A stretch of 64,000 nt of DNA. Source: Marinobacterium iners (lineage in GTDB: Bacteria; Pseudomonadota; Gammaproteobacteria; Pseudomonadales; Balneatricaceae). Location: assembly GCF_017310015.1 (NCBI RefSeq), contig NZ_CP022297.1, positions 992,001 to 1,056,000 on the forward strand, read 5' to 3'. Under the pieces are notes generated by a model, which was not told the DNA's origin, made no database searches, and worked only from the letters and a program-made list of their open reading frames with translations. The position numbers and the translations under genes are program-made. Positions 50,618 to 59,474 of the stretch are shown here, one piece after another. The first letter of the stretch is position 1, and the number at the start of each line of letters is the position of its first letter.

Positions 50618-51862
50618 ATGACACGCAAAATCGCAATCGTAGGTGCGGGCCAGTCCGGCCTGCAAACTGGCATCGGCCTGCTCAAGGCCGGCTATGACGT
50701 GACCATTCTTTCCAACCGTACCGGCGAGCAGATTCGCAGTGGTAAGGTAATGTCCAGTCAGTGCATGTTCGACCAGGCACTGCAGACCGAGCGAGATCTG
50801 GGCTTGAATTTCTGGGAGCATGACTGCCCACCGGTGGAAGGAATAGGGGTGTCAGTCCCCAACCCTGACAAGGCAGGCGACAGATTGATCGACTGGTCTG
50901 CCCGACTGGACAATAAGGCTCAATCGGTGGATCAGCGCCTGAAAATGCCGGTATGGATGGACGAATTTGAACGGCTGGGTGGTAAGTTGCAGATCTGTGA
51001 CGTGGGCATTGCAGAGCTGGAAGAGTTGGCGGCCGCCTATGAGTTGGTGCTGGTAGCTGCTGGCAAGGGCGAAATTGTGCGCATGTTTGAACGTGATGAA
51101 CAGCGCTCCCGTTTTGATAAACCGCAGCGCGCACTGGCGCTGACCTACGTTCACGGCATGACCCCCAAAGAACCTTACTCTCGTGTTGCCTTCAATCTGA
51201 TACCGGGAGTGGGAGAATACTTTGTCTTTCCAGCTCTCACGTTGAGCGGTCCTTGTGAAATTATGGTTTTTGAGGGAATTCCGGGCGGCCCCATGGACTG
51301 CTGGGGCGATGTCACGACGCCGCAGGAGCACCTGCAGCGCAGCCTTGAAATCATCCGTACCTATGCGCCCTGGGAAGCCGAACGCTGCCATAACGTTGAG
51401 CTGACGGATGAGGGTGGTGTGCTGGCCGGACGTTTCGCACCAACGGTCCGCAAGCCAGTGGCAACTCTGCCGTCAGGTCGCAAGGTGATGGGTATTGCCG
51501 ATGCGCTGGTGGTCAACGATCCAATCACCGGCCAAGGCTCCAATAATGGCGCAAAGTGCAGCCGGGTGTACCTCGAAGCGATACTGTCTCATGGTGACCA
51601 GCCGTTCACTGAGGAATGGATGCAGCAGACCTTTGAAACTTACTGGGCGTATGCATCCCAGGTGGTCGAGTGGACCAATGCTTTCCTTCTGCCCCCGCCG
51701 CCGCACATTCTGGAATTGTTGGGAGCTGCCCAACAGTCACCATCGCTGGCAGCGCGTCTTGCCAACGGTTTCGACAACCCTCCCGACTACATGCCCTGGT
51801 GGCTGGATGCCGACGCGTGCGAGAGCCTGATCAACACCCATATGCAACAGGGAGCCGCCTGA
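50618..51862 (+). CDS. iifC: Indole/styrene monooxygenase, FAD-dependent oxygenase component (IifC-like)
   Basis: A 414-residue two-component flavoprotein oxygenase of the StyA group. The FAD motif 'IVGAGQSGLQTGIGLLKAG' is at the N-terminus, and 'DPITGQGSNNGAKCSRVYLE' is the second FAD contact. It uses reduced FAD from the next gene's product to epoxidise the pyrrole ring of indole, giving the 2,3-dihydrodiol. Indigo formation from indole is a known side reaction of such enzymes. Styrene is a possible substrate, but no styrene-oxide isomerase or phenylacetate genes are nearby. Confidence 0.82.
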   Translation: MTRKIAIVGAGQSGLQTGIGLLKAGYDVTILSNRTGEQIRSGKVMSSQCMFDQALQTERDLGLNFWEHDCPPVEGIGVSVPNPDKAGDRLIDWSARLDNKAQSVDQRLKMPVWMDEFERLGGKLQICDVGIAELEELAAAYELVLVAAGKGEIVRMFERDEQRSRFDKPQRALALTYVHGMTPKEPYSRVAFNLIPGVGEYFVFPALTLSGPCEIMVFEGIPGGPMDCWGDVTTPQEHLQRSLEIIRTYAPWEAERCHNVELTDEGGVLAGRFAPTVRKPVATLPSGRKVMGIADALVVNDPITGQGSNNGAKCSRVYLEAILSHGDQPFTEEWMQQTFETYWAYASQVVEWTNAFLLPPPPHILELLGAAQQSPSLAARLANGFDNPPDYMPWWLDADACESLINTHMQQGAA

Positions 51863-51863
51863 G

Positions 51864-52406
51864 ATGACAACAATGAACACTGCCAATGCGGCCATCGAAG
51901 TGAGCGCGCCCGCCGCCGCTACGCTCGCACCTTCAATCGATCCGCGAACACTGCGTGATGCGCTTGGGCTGTTTGCAACCGGGGTAACAGTGGTAACGGC
52001 CCCGGGAAGCGATGGTCAGCCGATCGGGATAACGGCGAACTCTTTCTCTTCACTGTCTCTTGAGCCGCCGCTGGTGCTTTGGAGTCTGGCGCTGCGGTCG
52101 CCAAACTGCGGAGCCTTTGAAGAGGGGCGGCCATTTGCAGTTAATGTTCTGCAGCGAGAACAGGAAGCGCTTGCATTGCAGTTTGCACGACCGGTTGAAG
52201 ACAAGTTCCGGGACGTGGAATACCGGCTTAACCGTCATCGAGTGCCGTTGCTTGACGGTGCTCAGGCGCAGTTGGAATGTACGGTGGAGTTTACGCGCGT
52301 GCTGGGGGATCACCTGTTGATTGTTGGGCGTGTTGAGGCCCTGACGACCTTGCCGAGCGAGCCCTTGCTGTTTTACAGGGGGGCCTTCGTACAGCTGGCA
52401 AATTGA
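51864..52406 (+). CDS. iifD: Flavin reductase component of the indole monooxygenase (IifD-like)
   Basis: A 180-residue FMN/FAD reductase of the StyB/HpaC fold. 'LFATGVTVVTAPGSDGQPIG' and 'TANSFSSLSLEPPLVLWSLA' are the typical flavin-binding stretches. It supplies FADH2 to the oxygenase. The ATG begins one base after the iifC stop. The N-terminal 25 residues, rich in Ala and Thr, are an extension beyond the usual domain. Confidence 0.82.
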   Translation: MTTMNTANAAIEVSAPAAATLAPSIDPRTLRDALGLFATGVTVVTAPGSDGQPIGITANSFSSLSLEPPLVLWSLALRSPNCGAFEEGRPFAVNVLQREQEALALQFARPVEDKFRDVEYRLNRHRVPLLDGAQAQLECTVEFTRVLGDHLLIVGRVEALTTLPSEPLLFYRGAFVQLAN

Positions 52407-52469
52407 CACCAGGGGTGCCGCCATCTGTGCGCGGCGCCTTGATAACAATAACAACACAGGATTCCGTGC

Positions 52470-53369
52470 ATGATGAATGTATCAAGTAAACAGGGGTTGA
52501 CTGCCGCGATTGCGCTGGCATTGATGTTGACGGTAGAGGCTCGGGCAACAGAGGGCGGCGGCTCCAACTATCCGATGGGGGCCGAGAACTATCTGATGGG
52601 GGCCTTGCCTCCGCCTGGCGTATACCCACTGATCTATGCCAATCGCTATGCTGCTGACGATTTGATGGATGATTCCGGCGATAGCTTGCCGATCGACTTC
52701 CGCTTGCGTGCCAATGTGGTAGCGCCACGTCTGGTTTGGGTCACTGACAAGACCATTCTGGGTGGTCAGCTGTTCCATGCAGCCCTGCTGCCGCTGGTGG
52801 ATCTGGATGTCTCGGTAAATGGTATGGCTGACAGTAACCAGGGTATTGGCGACCTCGACCTGACCGCGTTTGCTCTGGCGTATCATCACAGCCCCAACTT
52901 TCACTCTGTGGTCGGTATGGATATCTTCGTCCCGACAGGCGAATACGATGCCGGTGAAATGGCCAACATTGGTCGCAATTACTGGGGTATACAGGCAGCG
53001 TATGCGGCATCCTGGGTCAACCCCAGGGGTTGGAATGCCGACATCAAGCTGATGTATGACTACAACTTCGAAAACGACGATACTGACTACAAGTCAGGTC
53101 AGGAGCTACATTTTGATTACTCGCTTGGCTACGGCGTCAGTCCCAATTGGGTCGTGGGTGTGGGTGGCTATGGTTATAAACAGACCACGCCGGACAAGGT
53201 GAACGGAGTCAACATCGGCAATGAGGGGCAGGCTTTCGCCATTGGTCCATCTATCAAGTATGACAACGGTCAGGGTTTCTTCCTGTCATTGAAGTACCAG
53301 AAAGAATTTGCCGTTGAGAACCGTCCTGAAGGTGATGCCTTCTGGATCAAGACCATCATCCCCTTCTGA
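52470..53369 (+). CDS. Outer-membrane protein, phenol-MetA/SphA-type
   Basis: A 299-residue barrel protein with a signal peptide ending near 'VEARATEGG' and a C-terminal 'WIKTIIPF' (terminal Phe). 'PPGVYPLIYANRYAADDL' and 'GMDIFVPTGEYDAGEMANIG' are family stretches. It follows iifD by 63 bp and likely eases entry of indole or another hydrophobic aromatic compound. Paralogue at 13525-14421. Confidence 0.78.
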   Translation: MMNVSSKQGLTAAIALALMLTVEARATEGGGSNYPMGAENYLMGALPPPGVYPLIYANRYAADDLMDDSGDSLPIDFRLRANVVAPRLVWVTDKTILGGQLFHAALLPLVDLDVSVNGMADSNQGIGDLDLTAFALAYHHSPNFHSVVGMDIFVPTGEYDAGEMANIGRNYWGIQAAYAASWVNPRGWNADIKLMYDYNFENDDTDYKSGQELHFDYSLGYGVSPNWVVGVGGYGYKQTTPDKVNGVNIGNEGQAFAIGPSIKYDNGQGFFLSLKYQKEFAVENRPEGDAFWIKTIIPF

Positions 53370-53493
53370 TCGGTCTTGCCGGTCCTGATCTCAGGGTCGG
53401 CACTTTTCAGATGCCATTCTTCCGTTGTCATCCGGTTGCAGATCGATATTGATAAAATCTCGGTTACAATGCGCACTGAACAAGGATGCTGGA

Positions 53494-54060
53494 ATGGATG
53501 GCCCTATGCTCCCCAATGAAAAATCACTGCTTAATATTCGTCGCTCCCCGTTGGCTCTGCTGCGGGGGATGCTGGATCTTACAATTGCGCTGCTCCTCCT
53601 GTGGGGAATGTTCAAGGCACAGGAAAGGGTGCCATTCTGGGACAGCTGGTGGCTGGTCGAGCAGTACCGGGCTCTGGCCACCCGTTTTCTGTGGGAAGGC
53701 GCGGGCATTCCGGCCAGTTGGATAGCAGCAGTATTTGGTCTGCTGGCACTGTTGGTGGGTGCAGGGGCATTGCGTCAGGTGATACGTGAAGCCAGTCGGC
53801 GTTACTCAGTAACCAGCCTGAGGATCTTGAGCCGTCGTGGCTTGATCGGTCGGGCGACTGATGAACTGTACCTGCTCAGTGTGGATGGTGTGTCGCTGCA
53901 TCAAAGCCCAATGGGCCGGCTGTTGGGGCATGCTGATCTGATCATCTCAGGCAGGGGCAACAACCAATTGAAATTTACCTTTGTGCGCTCGCCGGATGAG
54001 GTGCGGGAAAAAATAGACCGTATCGTGCTGGCGCGCAGAAGCAAACAGTCTCAGGAGTGA
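53494..54060 (+). CDS. Bacterial PH-domain membrane protein
   Basis: A protein of about 188 residues. Two hydrophobic helices (about residues 25-45 and 70-92) precede a bPH_2-like domain: 'RYSVTSLRILSRRGLIGRAT', 'DGVSLHQSPMGRLLGHADLI', then a short tail. Such proteins are common and mostly of unknown role. ATG 53494 is chosen because AAGGA lies nine bases upstream; the open frame starts at 53425. Confidence 0.65.
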   Translation: MDGPMLPNEKSLLNIRRSPLALLRGMLDLTIALLLLWGMFKAQERVPFWDSWWLVEQYRALATRFLWEGAGIPASWIAAVFGLLALLVGAGALRQVIREASRRYSVTSLRILSRRGLIGRATDELYLLSVDGVSLHQSPMGRLLGHADLIISGRGNNQLKFTFVRSPDEVREKIDRIVLARRSKQSQE

Positions 54061-54080
54061 AGAAGGGCAGCCTTCCGCGT

Positions 54081-54104
54081 GGGTGGTGACAGGGGTCACC
54101 ACCC
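54081..54104. terminator. Bidirectional terminator hairpin
   Basis: GGGTGGTGAC (54081-54090) pairs perfectly with GTCACCACCC (54095-54104) around AGGG. It lies between two convergent genes. Confidence 0.7.
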
Positions 54105-54112
54105 GAATCTGA

Positions 54113-55651
54113 TCAATGGCGGATCAGATAATCGAAGGCGCCGAGGGCGGCCGTCGAGCCTGACCCCATGGCGATGATGATCTGCTTGTACGGTGTCGCG
54201 GTTACATCACCGGCCGCGAACACACCCGGCATGGAGGTGGCGCCGTGGCTGTCGATGACGATCTCGCCGCGCTCGGTCAGCTCCAGGCTGTTTTTCAGCC
54301 ACTCGCTGTTCGGCACCAGACCGATCTGGACGAATATACCGGCCACATCCACCACATGAGACTCATCGGTCTTGCGGTCCTTGTATTTCAGGCCGATCAC
54401 CTTGTTGCCGTCACCCAGAACCTCGGTGGTCATCGCCTGCTTGATAATCTTGATGTTGGGCAGAGACTCTGCCTTCTTCACCAGCACACTGTCGGCGCGC
54501 AGGGTGTCGGAGAATTCCAGTACGGTTACGTCCTTAACGATGCCGGCCAGATCAATCGCCGCCTCGATGCCGGAGTTGCCGCCACCGATCACCGCGACAC
54601 TCTTGCCCTTGAACAGCGGTCCGTCGCAGTGCGGGCAGTAGGCCACGCCCTTGCCGCGGTACTCCTGTTCGCCCGGCACGTTCATTTCACGCCAGCGAGC
54701 ACCGGTAGCCAGAATCACGCTACGGCTTTTCAGGGTCGCACCGCTGGCCAGTTCCACCTCGATCAGCTCGCCCTTGCGCAATTTGGCGGCGGACTGCTCG
54801 GTGATCACCTCGACTTCATATTCCTTGACGTGCTGCTCAAGGCTGGCGACCAGTTTCGGGCCTTCGGTGTAAGGCACGGAGATGAAGTTCTCGATACCGA
54901 CGGTATCCATTACCTGGCCACCGAAGCGCTCGGCGACCACACCGGTGCGGATGCCCTTGCGTGCGGCGTAGATCGCGGCAGAGGCACCGGCCGGGCCACC
55001 GCCGACGATCAACACTTCGTAAGGCTCGCGCTCGTTCAGCTCAGCCGCTTTCTTCTCGGCGGCGCCAGTATCCAGCTTGTTGACAATCTCGGCCAGCGTC
55101 ATGCGGCCCTGACCAAAGTGTTCGCCGTTCAGATAGACGGACGGAACGGCCATGATCTGACGTTCTTCAACTTCTTTCTGGAACAAGGCACCGTCGATCA
55201 TGGTGTGGGTAATGTTCGGGTTCAGCACCGCCATCAGGTTCAGTGCCTGTACCACGTCCGGGCAGTTCTGGCATGACAGCGAGATGTAGGTCTCGAAGTG
55301 GAATTCGCCCTTCAGGTTGCGGATCTGTTCCTGCAGTGCGGCATCGGCCTTGGACGGATGACCGCCGGCCTGCAGCAGCGCGAGTACCAGCGAGGTGAAC
55401 TCGTGGCCCATGGGGATGCCGGCGAAGTTGACCCGCGGTGTCTGACCGGCAGGACCGACGGCGAGACTGGGAGCGCGTGCGCCCTCAACCTGTCTGAGGG
55501 TGATTTTTTCATTAAGCTCAGCGATTTCCTGTGCCAGGTCGCTGAGTTCTCGTGATTTGGGGCTGTCATTACTCGACACGCTCAGCTCAATCGGGGCCAC
55601 AATATTTTGCAGGTAGGTGTTCAATTGCTGTTTCAGATTGGCATCCAACAT
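54113..55651 (-). CDS. ahpF: Alkyl hydroperoxide reductase subunit F
   Basis: A 512-residue NADH-dependent flavoprotein that reduces AhpC. The N-terminal double-thioredoxin-like domain has 'CQNCPDVVQ' and the thioredoxin-reductase part has FAD 'GGGPAGASAAIYAARKG', the redox pair in 'CPHCDGPLF', and NADH 'GGGNSGIEAAIDLAG'. Full length. It lies 125 bp after ahpC with a hairpin between. Confidence 0.95.
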   Translation of the reverse strand: MLDANLKQQLNTYLQNIVAPIELSVSSNDSPKSRELSDLAQEIAELNEKITLRQVEGARAPSLAVGPAGQTPRVNFAGIPMGHEFTSLVLALLQAGGHPSKADAALQEQIRNLKGEFHFETYISLSCQNCPDVVQALNLMAVLNPNITHTMIDGALFQKEVEERQIMAVPSVYLNGEHFGQGRMTLAEIVNKLDTGAAEKKAAELNEREPYEVLIVGGGPAGASAAIYAARKGIRTGVVAERFGGQVMDTVGIENFISVPYTEGPKLVASLEQHVKEYEVEVITEQSAAKLRKGELIEVELASGATLKSRSVILATGARWREMNVPGEQEYRGKGVAYCPHCDGPLFKGKSVAVIGGGNSGIEAAIDLAGIVKDVTVLEFSDTLRADSVLVKKAESLPNIKIIKQAMTTEVLGDGNKVIGLKYKDRKTDESHVVDVAGIFVQIGLVPNSEWLKNSLELTERGEIVIDSHGATSMPGVFAAGDVTATPYKQIIIAMGSGSTAALGAFDYLIRH

Positions 55652-55733
55652 ATACGTATCCCTGTGTTTGTGAGGTCGTGTCAGATAAGCATGTATAACG
55701 AAAAGGATTTTGCAAAGCGGGGGGAGAGGAAGA

Positions 55734-55759
55734 CCCGCCGGTCAGTGCAAACCGGCGGG
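55734..55759 (-). terminator. Attenuator-like hairpin between ahpC and ahpF
   Basis: CCCGCCGGT (55734-55742) pairs with ACCGGCGGG (55751-55759). Read on the minus strand it is followed by TCTTCCTCTC, a weak pyrimidine run. It would let AhpC be made in excess over AhpF, as is usual. Confidence 0.6.
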
Positions 55760-55776
55760 GGGACAGCAGGCTGATC

Positions 55777-56340
55777 TTAGATTTTGCCAACCAGGTCCAG
55801 AGACGGTGCCAGAGTGGCTTCGCCTTCTTTCCACTTCGCCGGGCATACTTCACCCGGGTGAGAAGCTACGTACTGAGCGGCTTTAACCTTGCGCAGCAGG
55901 TCGTCAGCGTCACGGCCGATGCCTTCGGCAGTGATTTCAACAGCCTGGATCACACCCTGCGGGTCGATCAGGAAGGTAGCACGGTCAGCCAGACCCATGC
56001 CTTCACGCATTACACCAAAGTTGTTGGTGATGGTGCCGGTCTGGTCGCCAACCATGTAGTACTGGATCTTGCCGATGGTTTCAGACGTGTCGTGCCAAGC
56101 TTTGTGAGTAAAGTGAGTGTCAGTAGAGACAGAGAACACTTCCACGCCCAGCTTCTGCAGTTCTTCGTATTTATCAGCTACGTCACCCAGCTCAGTCGGG
56201 CAAACGAAAGTGAAGTCAGCCGGGTAGAAGAAGAATACGGCCCACTTGCCTTTAACATCAGCTTCGGTGATTTCAACGAACTCACCCGCTTTGAATGCAG
56301 TTGCCTTGAACGGTTTGATTTCGGTATTGACGATACCCAT
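55777..56340 (-). CDS. ahpC: Alkyl hydroperoxide reductase subunit C (2-Cys peroxiredoxin)
   Basis: A 187-residue peroxiredoxin. The peroxidatic Cys47 is in 'DFTFVCPTE' and the resolving Cys is in 'HPGEVCPAKW' near residue 166. It removes H2O2 and organic peroxides, including those formed by uncoupled oxygenases. AGGAGA lies just before the ATG. Confidence 0.96.
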   Translation of the reverse strand: MGIVNTEIKPFKATAFKAGEFVEITEADVKGKWAVFFFYPADFTFVCPTELGDVADKYEELQKLGVEVFSVSTDTHFTHKAWHDTSETIGKIQYYMVGDQTGTITNNFGVMREGMGLADRATFLIDPQGVIQAVEITAEGIGRDADDLLRKVKAAQYVASHPGEVCPAKWKEGEATLAPSLDLVGKI

Positions 56341-56421
56341 GTGTGTATTTCTCCTTGGCTCGATTGAGTGGATCGTTTTGAAGTCGAAGACAATACTAGA
56401 GCAGAATTGCAGTCTAATGAA

Positions 56422-56458
56422 ATTGATAGCCGCTAATTGGTTGATAAATTTTATCTAT
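56422..56458. promoter_or_regulatory. Candidate OxyR binding site between ahpC and dps
   Basis: Four tetramers ATTG-N7-CTAA-N7-ATAA-N7-CTAT match the OxyR pattern ATAG-N7-CTAT-N7-ATAG-N7-CTAT at 13 of 16 positions over exactly 37 bp. The site ends 82 bp before the ahpC start. It lies between divergent ahpC and dps, both classic OxyR targets. Confidence 0.6.
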
Positions 56459-56643
56459 CAGCAACTGTGCTGCAAAACAGCTCACATCAGTTTATGCTGA
56501 TTCCATGAAATGGCAATAACTGCCGGATTTCGCCCTTGAGCATGAGAAAAGAATCTTGCCCAAGGGGTTGAAACCCGACCAGACTGCCCTGAAGAATGAT
56601 GTATGGAACGATTTTTTACGCCAAGCCAAGTAAGGAGGCGAAC

Positions 56644-57114
56644 ATGCAAACCAACCGTATTGGACTGGACAGCGACAAATCGAAGCAGCTGGCTGAAAGA
56701 CTCAACACACTGCTGGCCAACTACCAAATCTTCTACATGAATGTACGTGGGTACCACTGGAATGTGCGTGGCCCCGAATTTTTCGAACTGCACGTCAAGT
56801 TTGAGGAGCAGTACAACGACCTGCTGCTGAAAGTGGACGAGATCGCCGAACGTGTTCTGACACTGGGTCATCGACCGATGCATGCGTTCAGCGACTACCT
56901 GGAAAACAGCGAAGTCAAGGAAGCCAAGAATGTAACCGAAGGCAAGCTTTGTGTGCAGGGCCTGTTGCAGGGTTACAAGCAGCTGATCAGCATGCAGCGT
57001 GAAGTCATGGAGCTGGCTCAGGACGCTCAGGACGAAGGAACTGCTACCCTGATGAGTGACTACATCACTCAGCAGGAGAAGACAGTGTGGATGTTCAGCG
57101 CCTGGATGGGCTGA
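56644..57114 (+). CDS. dps: Dps-family ferritin-like DNA-protection protein
   Basis: A 156-residue mini-ferritin. 'YHWNVRGPEFFELHVKFEEQYNDLLLKVDE' type residues (about 37-66) carry the His, Asp and Glu of the inter-subunit ferroxidase site. It oxidises Fe2+ with H2O2 and so limits Fenton damage. Start 56644 has a perfect AAGGAGG; an upstream frame from 56596 is open. The stop abuts that of the convergent photolyase gene. Confidence 0.92.
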   Translation: MQTNRIGLDSDKSKQLAERLNTLLANYQIFYMNVRGYHWNVRGPEFFELHVKFEEQYNDLLLKVDEIAERVLTLGHRPMHAFSDYLENSEVKEAKNVTEGKLCVQGLLQGYKQLISMQREVMELAQDAQDEGTATLMSDYITQQEKTVWMFSAWMG

Positions 57115-58494
57115 TCATCCGTTGTAATCATCAAGCGCGGCCTGACGGGCGCGCTTGTAGTCTACGACCGGAGCAGGGCGACCCAGATGTTGTCCCGCTC
57201 CGGGCTTGTGTCGCTCCTTGGTCGGCAATTTGCCCAGCTGCGGCAGCCAATGTGCAATAAACTCCCCTTTGGGATCAAACTTCTCGCTCTGCAGTTGTGG
57301 ATTGAAAATGCGGAAGTAGGGTGCGGCATCTGCCCCGACTGACGCACTCCAGGCCCACCCCCCCAAATTGGAAGCGAAATCCCCATCAATCAGCTTTGAC
57401 ATGAAGAACGCTTCACCCCGGCGCCAGTCGATACGGAGCAGCTTGGTCAGGAAGCTGGCAACAATCATGCGCAAGCGATTGTGCATCCACCCGGTGGCCA
57501 GTAACTGTTTCATGGCAGCGTCAACAATGGGATATCCGGTTTCCCCTGCCTTCCAAGCCTCGAAGGCCTTCTCGTTTTCAAGCCAGCTGATGCGTGTTTC
57601 CACTTCGGGTCGAAACGGCTCAAGTCGACTTTGGCCAGGGAAAGCCACCAGCAGGTGGCGGTAGAATTCGCGCCAGATCAACTCATTCAGCCAAGTGCTT
57701 TCCAGCCAGCTGTCATCGCCTCGTGCCTGTTGCAGCGCCGCCAGACACTGGCGAGCGGACAGTGCTCCGATTGTCAGTGCGGGGGACAGGCTTGATGTTC
57801 CCTTGATGGCGGGGAAGTCGCGTTTTTCGGCGTAACAGGGCTCCTGCGATTCCACAAAACCTTGCAACTGTTCCAACAGAGCCGCTTGATCAACGGGCCA
57901 GCGCAAGCGGTCATAGGCATCGGAGTCGGCCCGAGCGTGTGCGGTTGTTGAGGTTTGATCTGACACAGGAACGGCTGTGGGGGTGGGCAGGGGGGCATGG
58001 TCGACCTGCAGCAGATGACGTCGCCAGGCACGGCTGAAAGGGGTGAATACCTTGAATGGGCCTCCGTTGCCGGTCAGTACACTGCCCGGTGGCAGAATCA
58101 GGTCGCCATGATAGCCCCAAGCGGCAATCCCGGCAGACTGCAGCGTTTCACACACTGTTCGGTCACGGTTTTGCTCATTGAGCGGGTATTCGTAGTTGAA
58201 ATGCAGATGGCTTGCCTGCAGCGAACGCGCCAGCTCAAGAATTGCTGCAGGGCAGTCACTGAACCGCTGCAACGAGAGCCGGAGCAGCGGAATGTTAAGG
58301 GCTTCAAGTTCGGTCTGCAGCCAGTTGAGTCGATCTTGCCAGAAAGCAATACGGGCCGAGGATTCATGGTGTGCTTCCCACTGTTGTGGGGTCAGGCAGA
58401 CCAGTGCCGTAACCGGCTCACCTCGGCTGCAGGCAGCATGCAGTGCCGGGTGGTCCTGCAGGCGCAGGTCGTTGCGAAACCATACGAGTTGCAT
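57115..58494 (-). CDS. phrB: Deoxyribodipyrimidine photolyase
   Basis: A 459-residue CPD photolyase. The antenna domain starts 'LVWFRNDLRLQDHPALHAA'. The FAD domain has 'LWREFYRHLLVAFP'-like residues, 'GYPIVDAAMKQLLATGWMHN' and 'WAWSASVGADAAPYFRIFNP'. It repairs UV dimers with blue light. Its ATG directly abuts the stop of the upstream DUF523 gene, so it belongs to the rpoE-chrR operon. Confidence 0.95.
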   Translation of the reverse strand: MQLVWFRNDLRLQDHPALHAACSRGEPVTALVCLTPQQWEAHHESSARIAFWQDRLNWLQTELEALNIPLLRLSLQRFSDCPAAILELARSLQASHLHFNYEYPLNEQNRDRTVCETLQSAGIAAWGYHGDLILPPGSVLTGNGGPFKVFTPFSRAWRRHLLQVDHAPLPTPTAVPVSDQTSTTAHARADSDAYDRLRWPVDQAALLEQLQGFVESQEPCYAEKRDFPAIKGTSSLSPALTIGALSARQCLAALQQARGDDSWLESTWLNELIWREFYRHLLVAFPGQSRLEPFRPEVETRISWLENEKAFEAWKAGETGYPIVDAAMKQLLATGWMHNRLRMIVASFLTKLLRIDWRRGEAFFMSKLIDGDFASNLGGWAWSASVGADAAPYFRIFNPQLQSEKFDPKGEFIAHWLPQLGKLPTKERHKPGAGQHLGRPAPVVDYKRARQAALDDYNG

Positions 58495-59457
58495 TCAGAT
58501 GTAGTTCCTAAGCCCCAGCTCGTGCGGGTGCGGGTTCAGGTAGGTCTGTGAGCGAATGTAATCAGAGCCGAAGCGCTTGACGTAGTGCTTGAGCAGGGCC
58601 AATGGCACAACCAGATGAACATGCTCCTGACGGTACTGCTCGATGGCATCCAGCAACTCCTGCTTGCACTCGCTGTCTATCTCTTTCTTGAGATAACCGA
58701 GTATGTGCATCAGTACATTGGTGTGTGTCTTGCGTGTGGCCTTGTGACTCATGTGATGCATGAAGCGACTGATGTAATGCTGCATCACTTCTGGCAGCGG
58801 TTGCTGATGCGCATCGGCCAGATAACGACCCAGCTCACGGTAGCCTTCATAGTGATGCGCCATGAGCAGATACTTCTTCCGGCTGTGGAACTGAATGATG
58901 GCGTGATAGGAAGGGTCAGGTTCGATACTGGTTTTCCAGTCATCGTAGGCGAATACGCGTGCAATAAAGTTTTCTCGCAACACGGCATCGTTCATCCGAG
59001 CCTCTTCTTCAAGAGGCAGCTCTGGATTGGTCTGCCGTAACGCACGCACAAACAACCCCTGATCGGCGGTATTTGGCATGCCGTTGGGGTGATAGACCTT
59101 GACCCGCTCCATACCGCAGCTGGGGGAACCTTTCATCAGAATAAAACCGCGCAGGTCTCTGTTTTGACGGGCAAACTCAGTGCCGACCGCTAACAGATCG
59201 TCAGTGGCATCCAGACTCGGATCATTGGTGCCCAATGCGCGAGGCAATTCATCGGGCAGGCCAACCAGGCGTATCGGTTCACGGGGGATGCCAAGACCTG
59301 CCGCCACTTCAGGGCAGAAGGTCTTGAACTCGAAACAGTCCTGCAACACATCCAGACAGTAGCGGGATTGTTTGTGACCACCGTTGTAGCGCACTTTCTG
59401 ACCGGTCAGGCAGGCACTGATGCCGACCGGAATTTTGCCTGCTGTCTGATCCGACAT
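58495..59457 (-). CDS. DUF523-DUF1722 (YbgA-like) protein
   Basis: A 320-residue two-domain protein. DUF523 (about 1-150) shows 'PVGISACLTGQKVRYNGGHK' and the Cys-rich 'FILMKGSPSCGMERVKVY'. DUF1722/YbgA (about 190-310) shows 'KYLLMAHHYEGYRELGR' style residues. The exact function is unknown; this protein often lies beside photolyase genes. The start at 59457 fits the family; the frame is open to 59559. Confidence 0.85.
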   Translation of the reverse strand: MSDQTAGKIPVGISACLTGQKVRYNGGHKQSRYCLDVLQDCFEFKTFCPEVAAGLGIPREPIRLVGLPDELPRALGTNDPSLDATDDLLAVGTEFARQNRDLRGFILMKGSPSCGMERVKVYHPNGMPNTADQGLFVRALRQTNPELPLEEEARMNDAVLRENFIARVFAYDDWKTSIEPDPSYHAIIQFHSRKKYLLMAHHYEGYRELGRYLADAHQQPLPEVMQHYISRFMHHMSHKATRKTHTNVLMHILGYLKKEIDSECKQELLDAIEQYRQEHVHLVVPLALLKHYVKRFGSDYIRSQTYLNPHPHELGLRNYI

Positions 59458-59474
59458 GAACACTCCAAGTTTGT

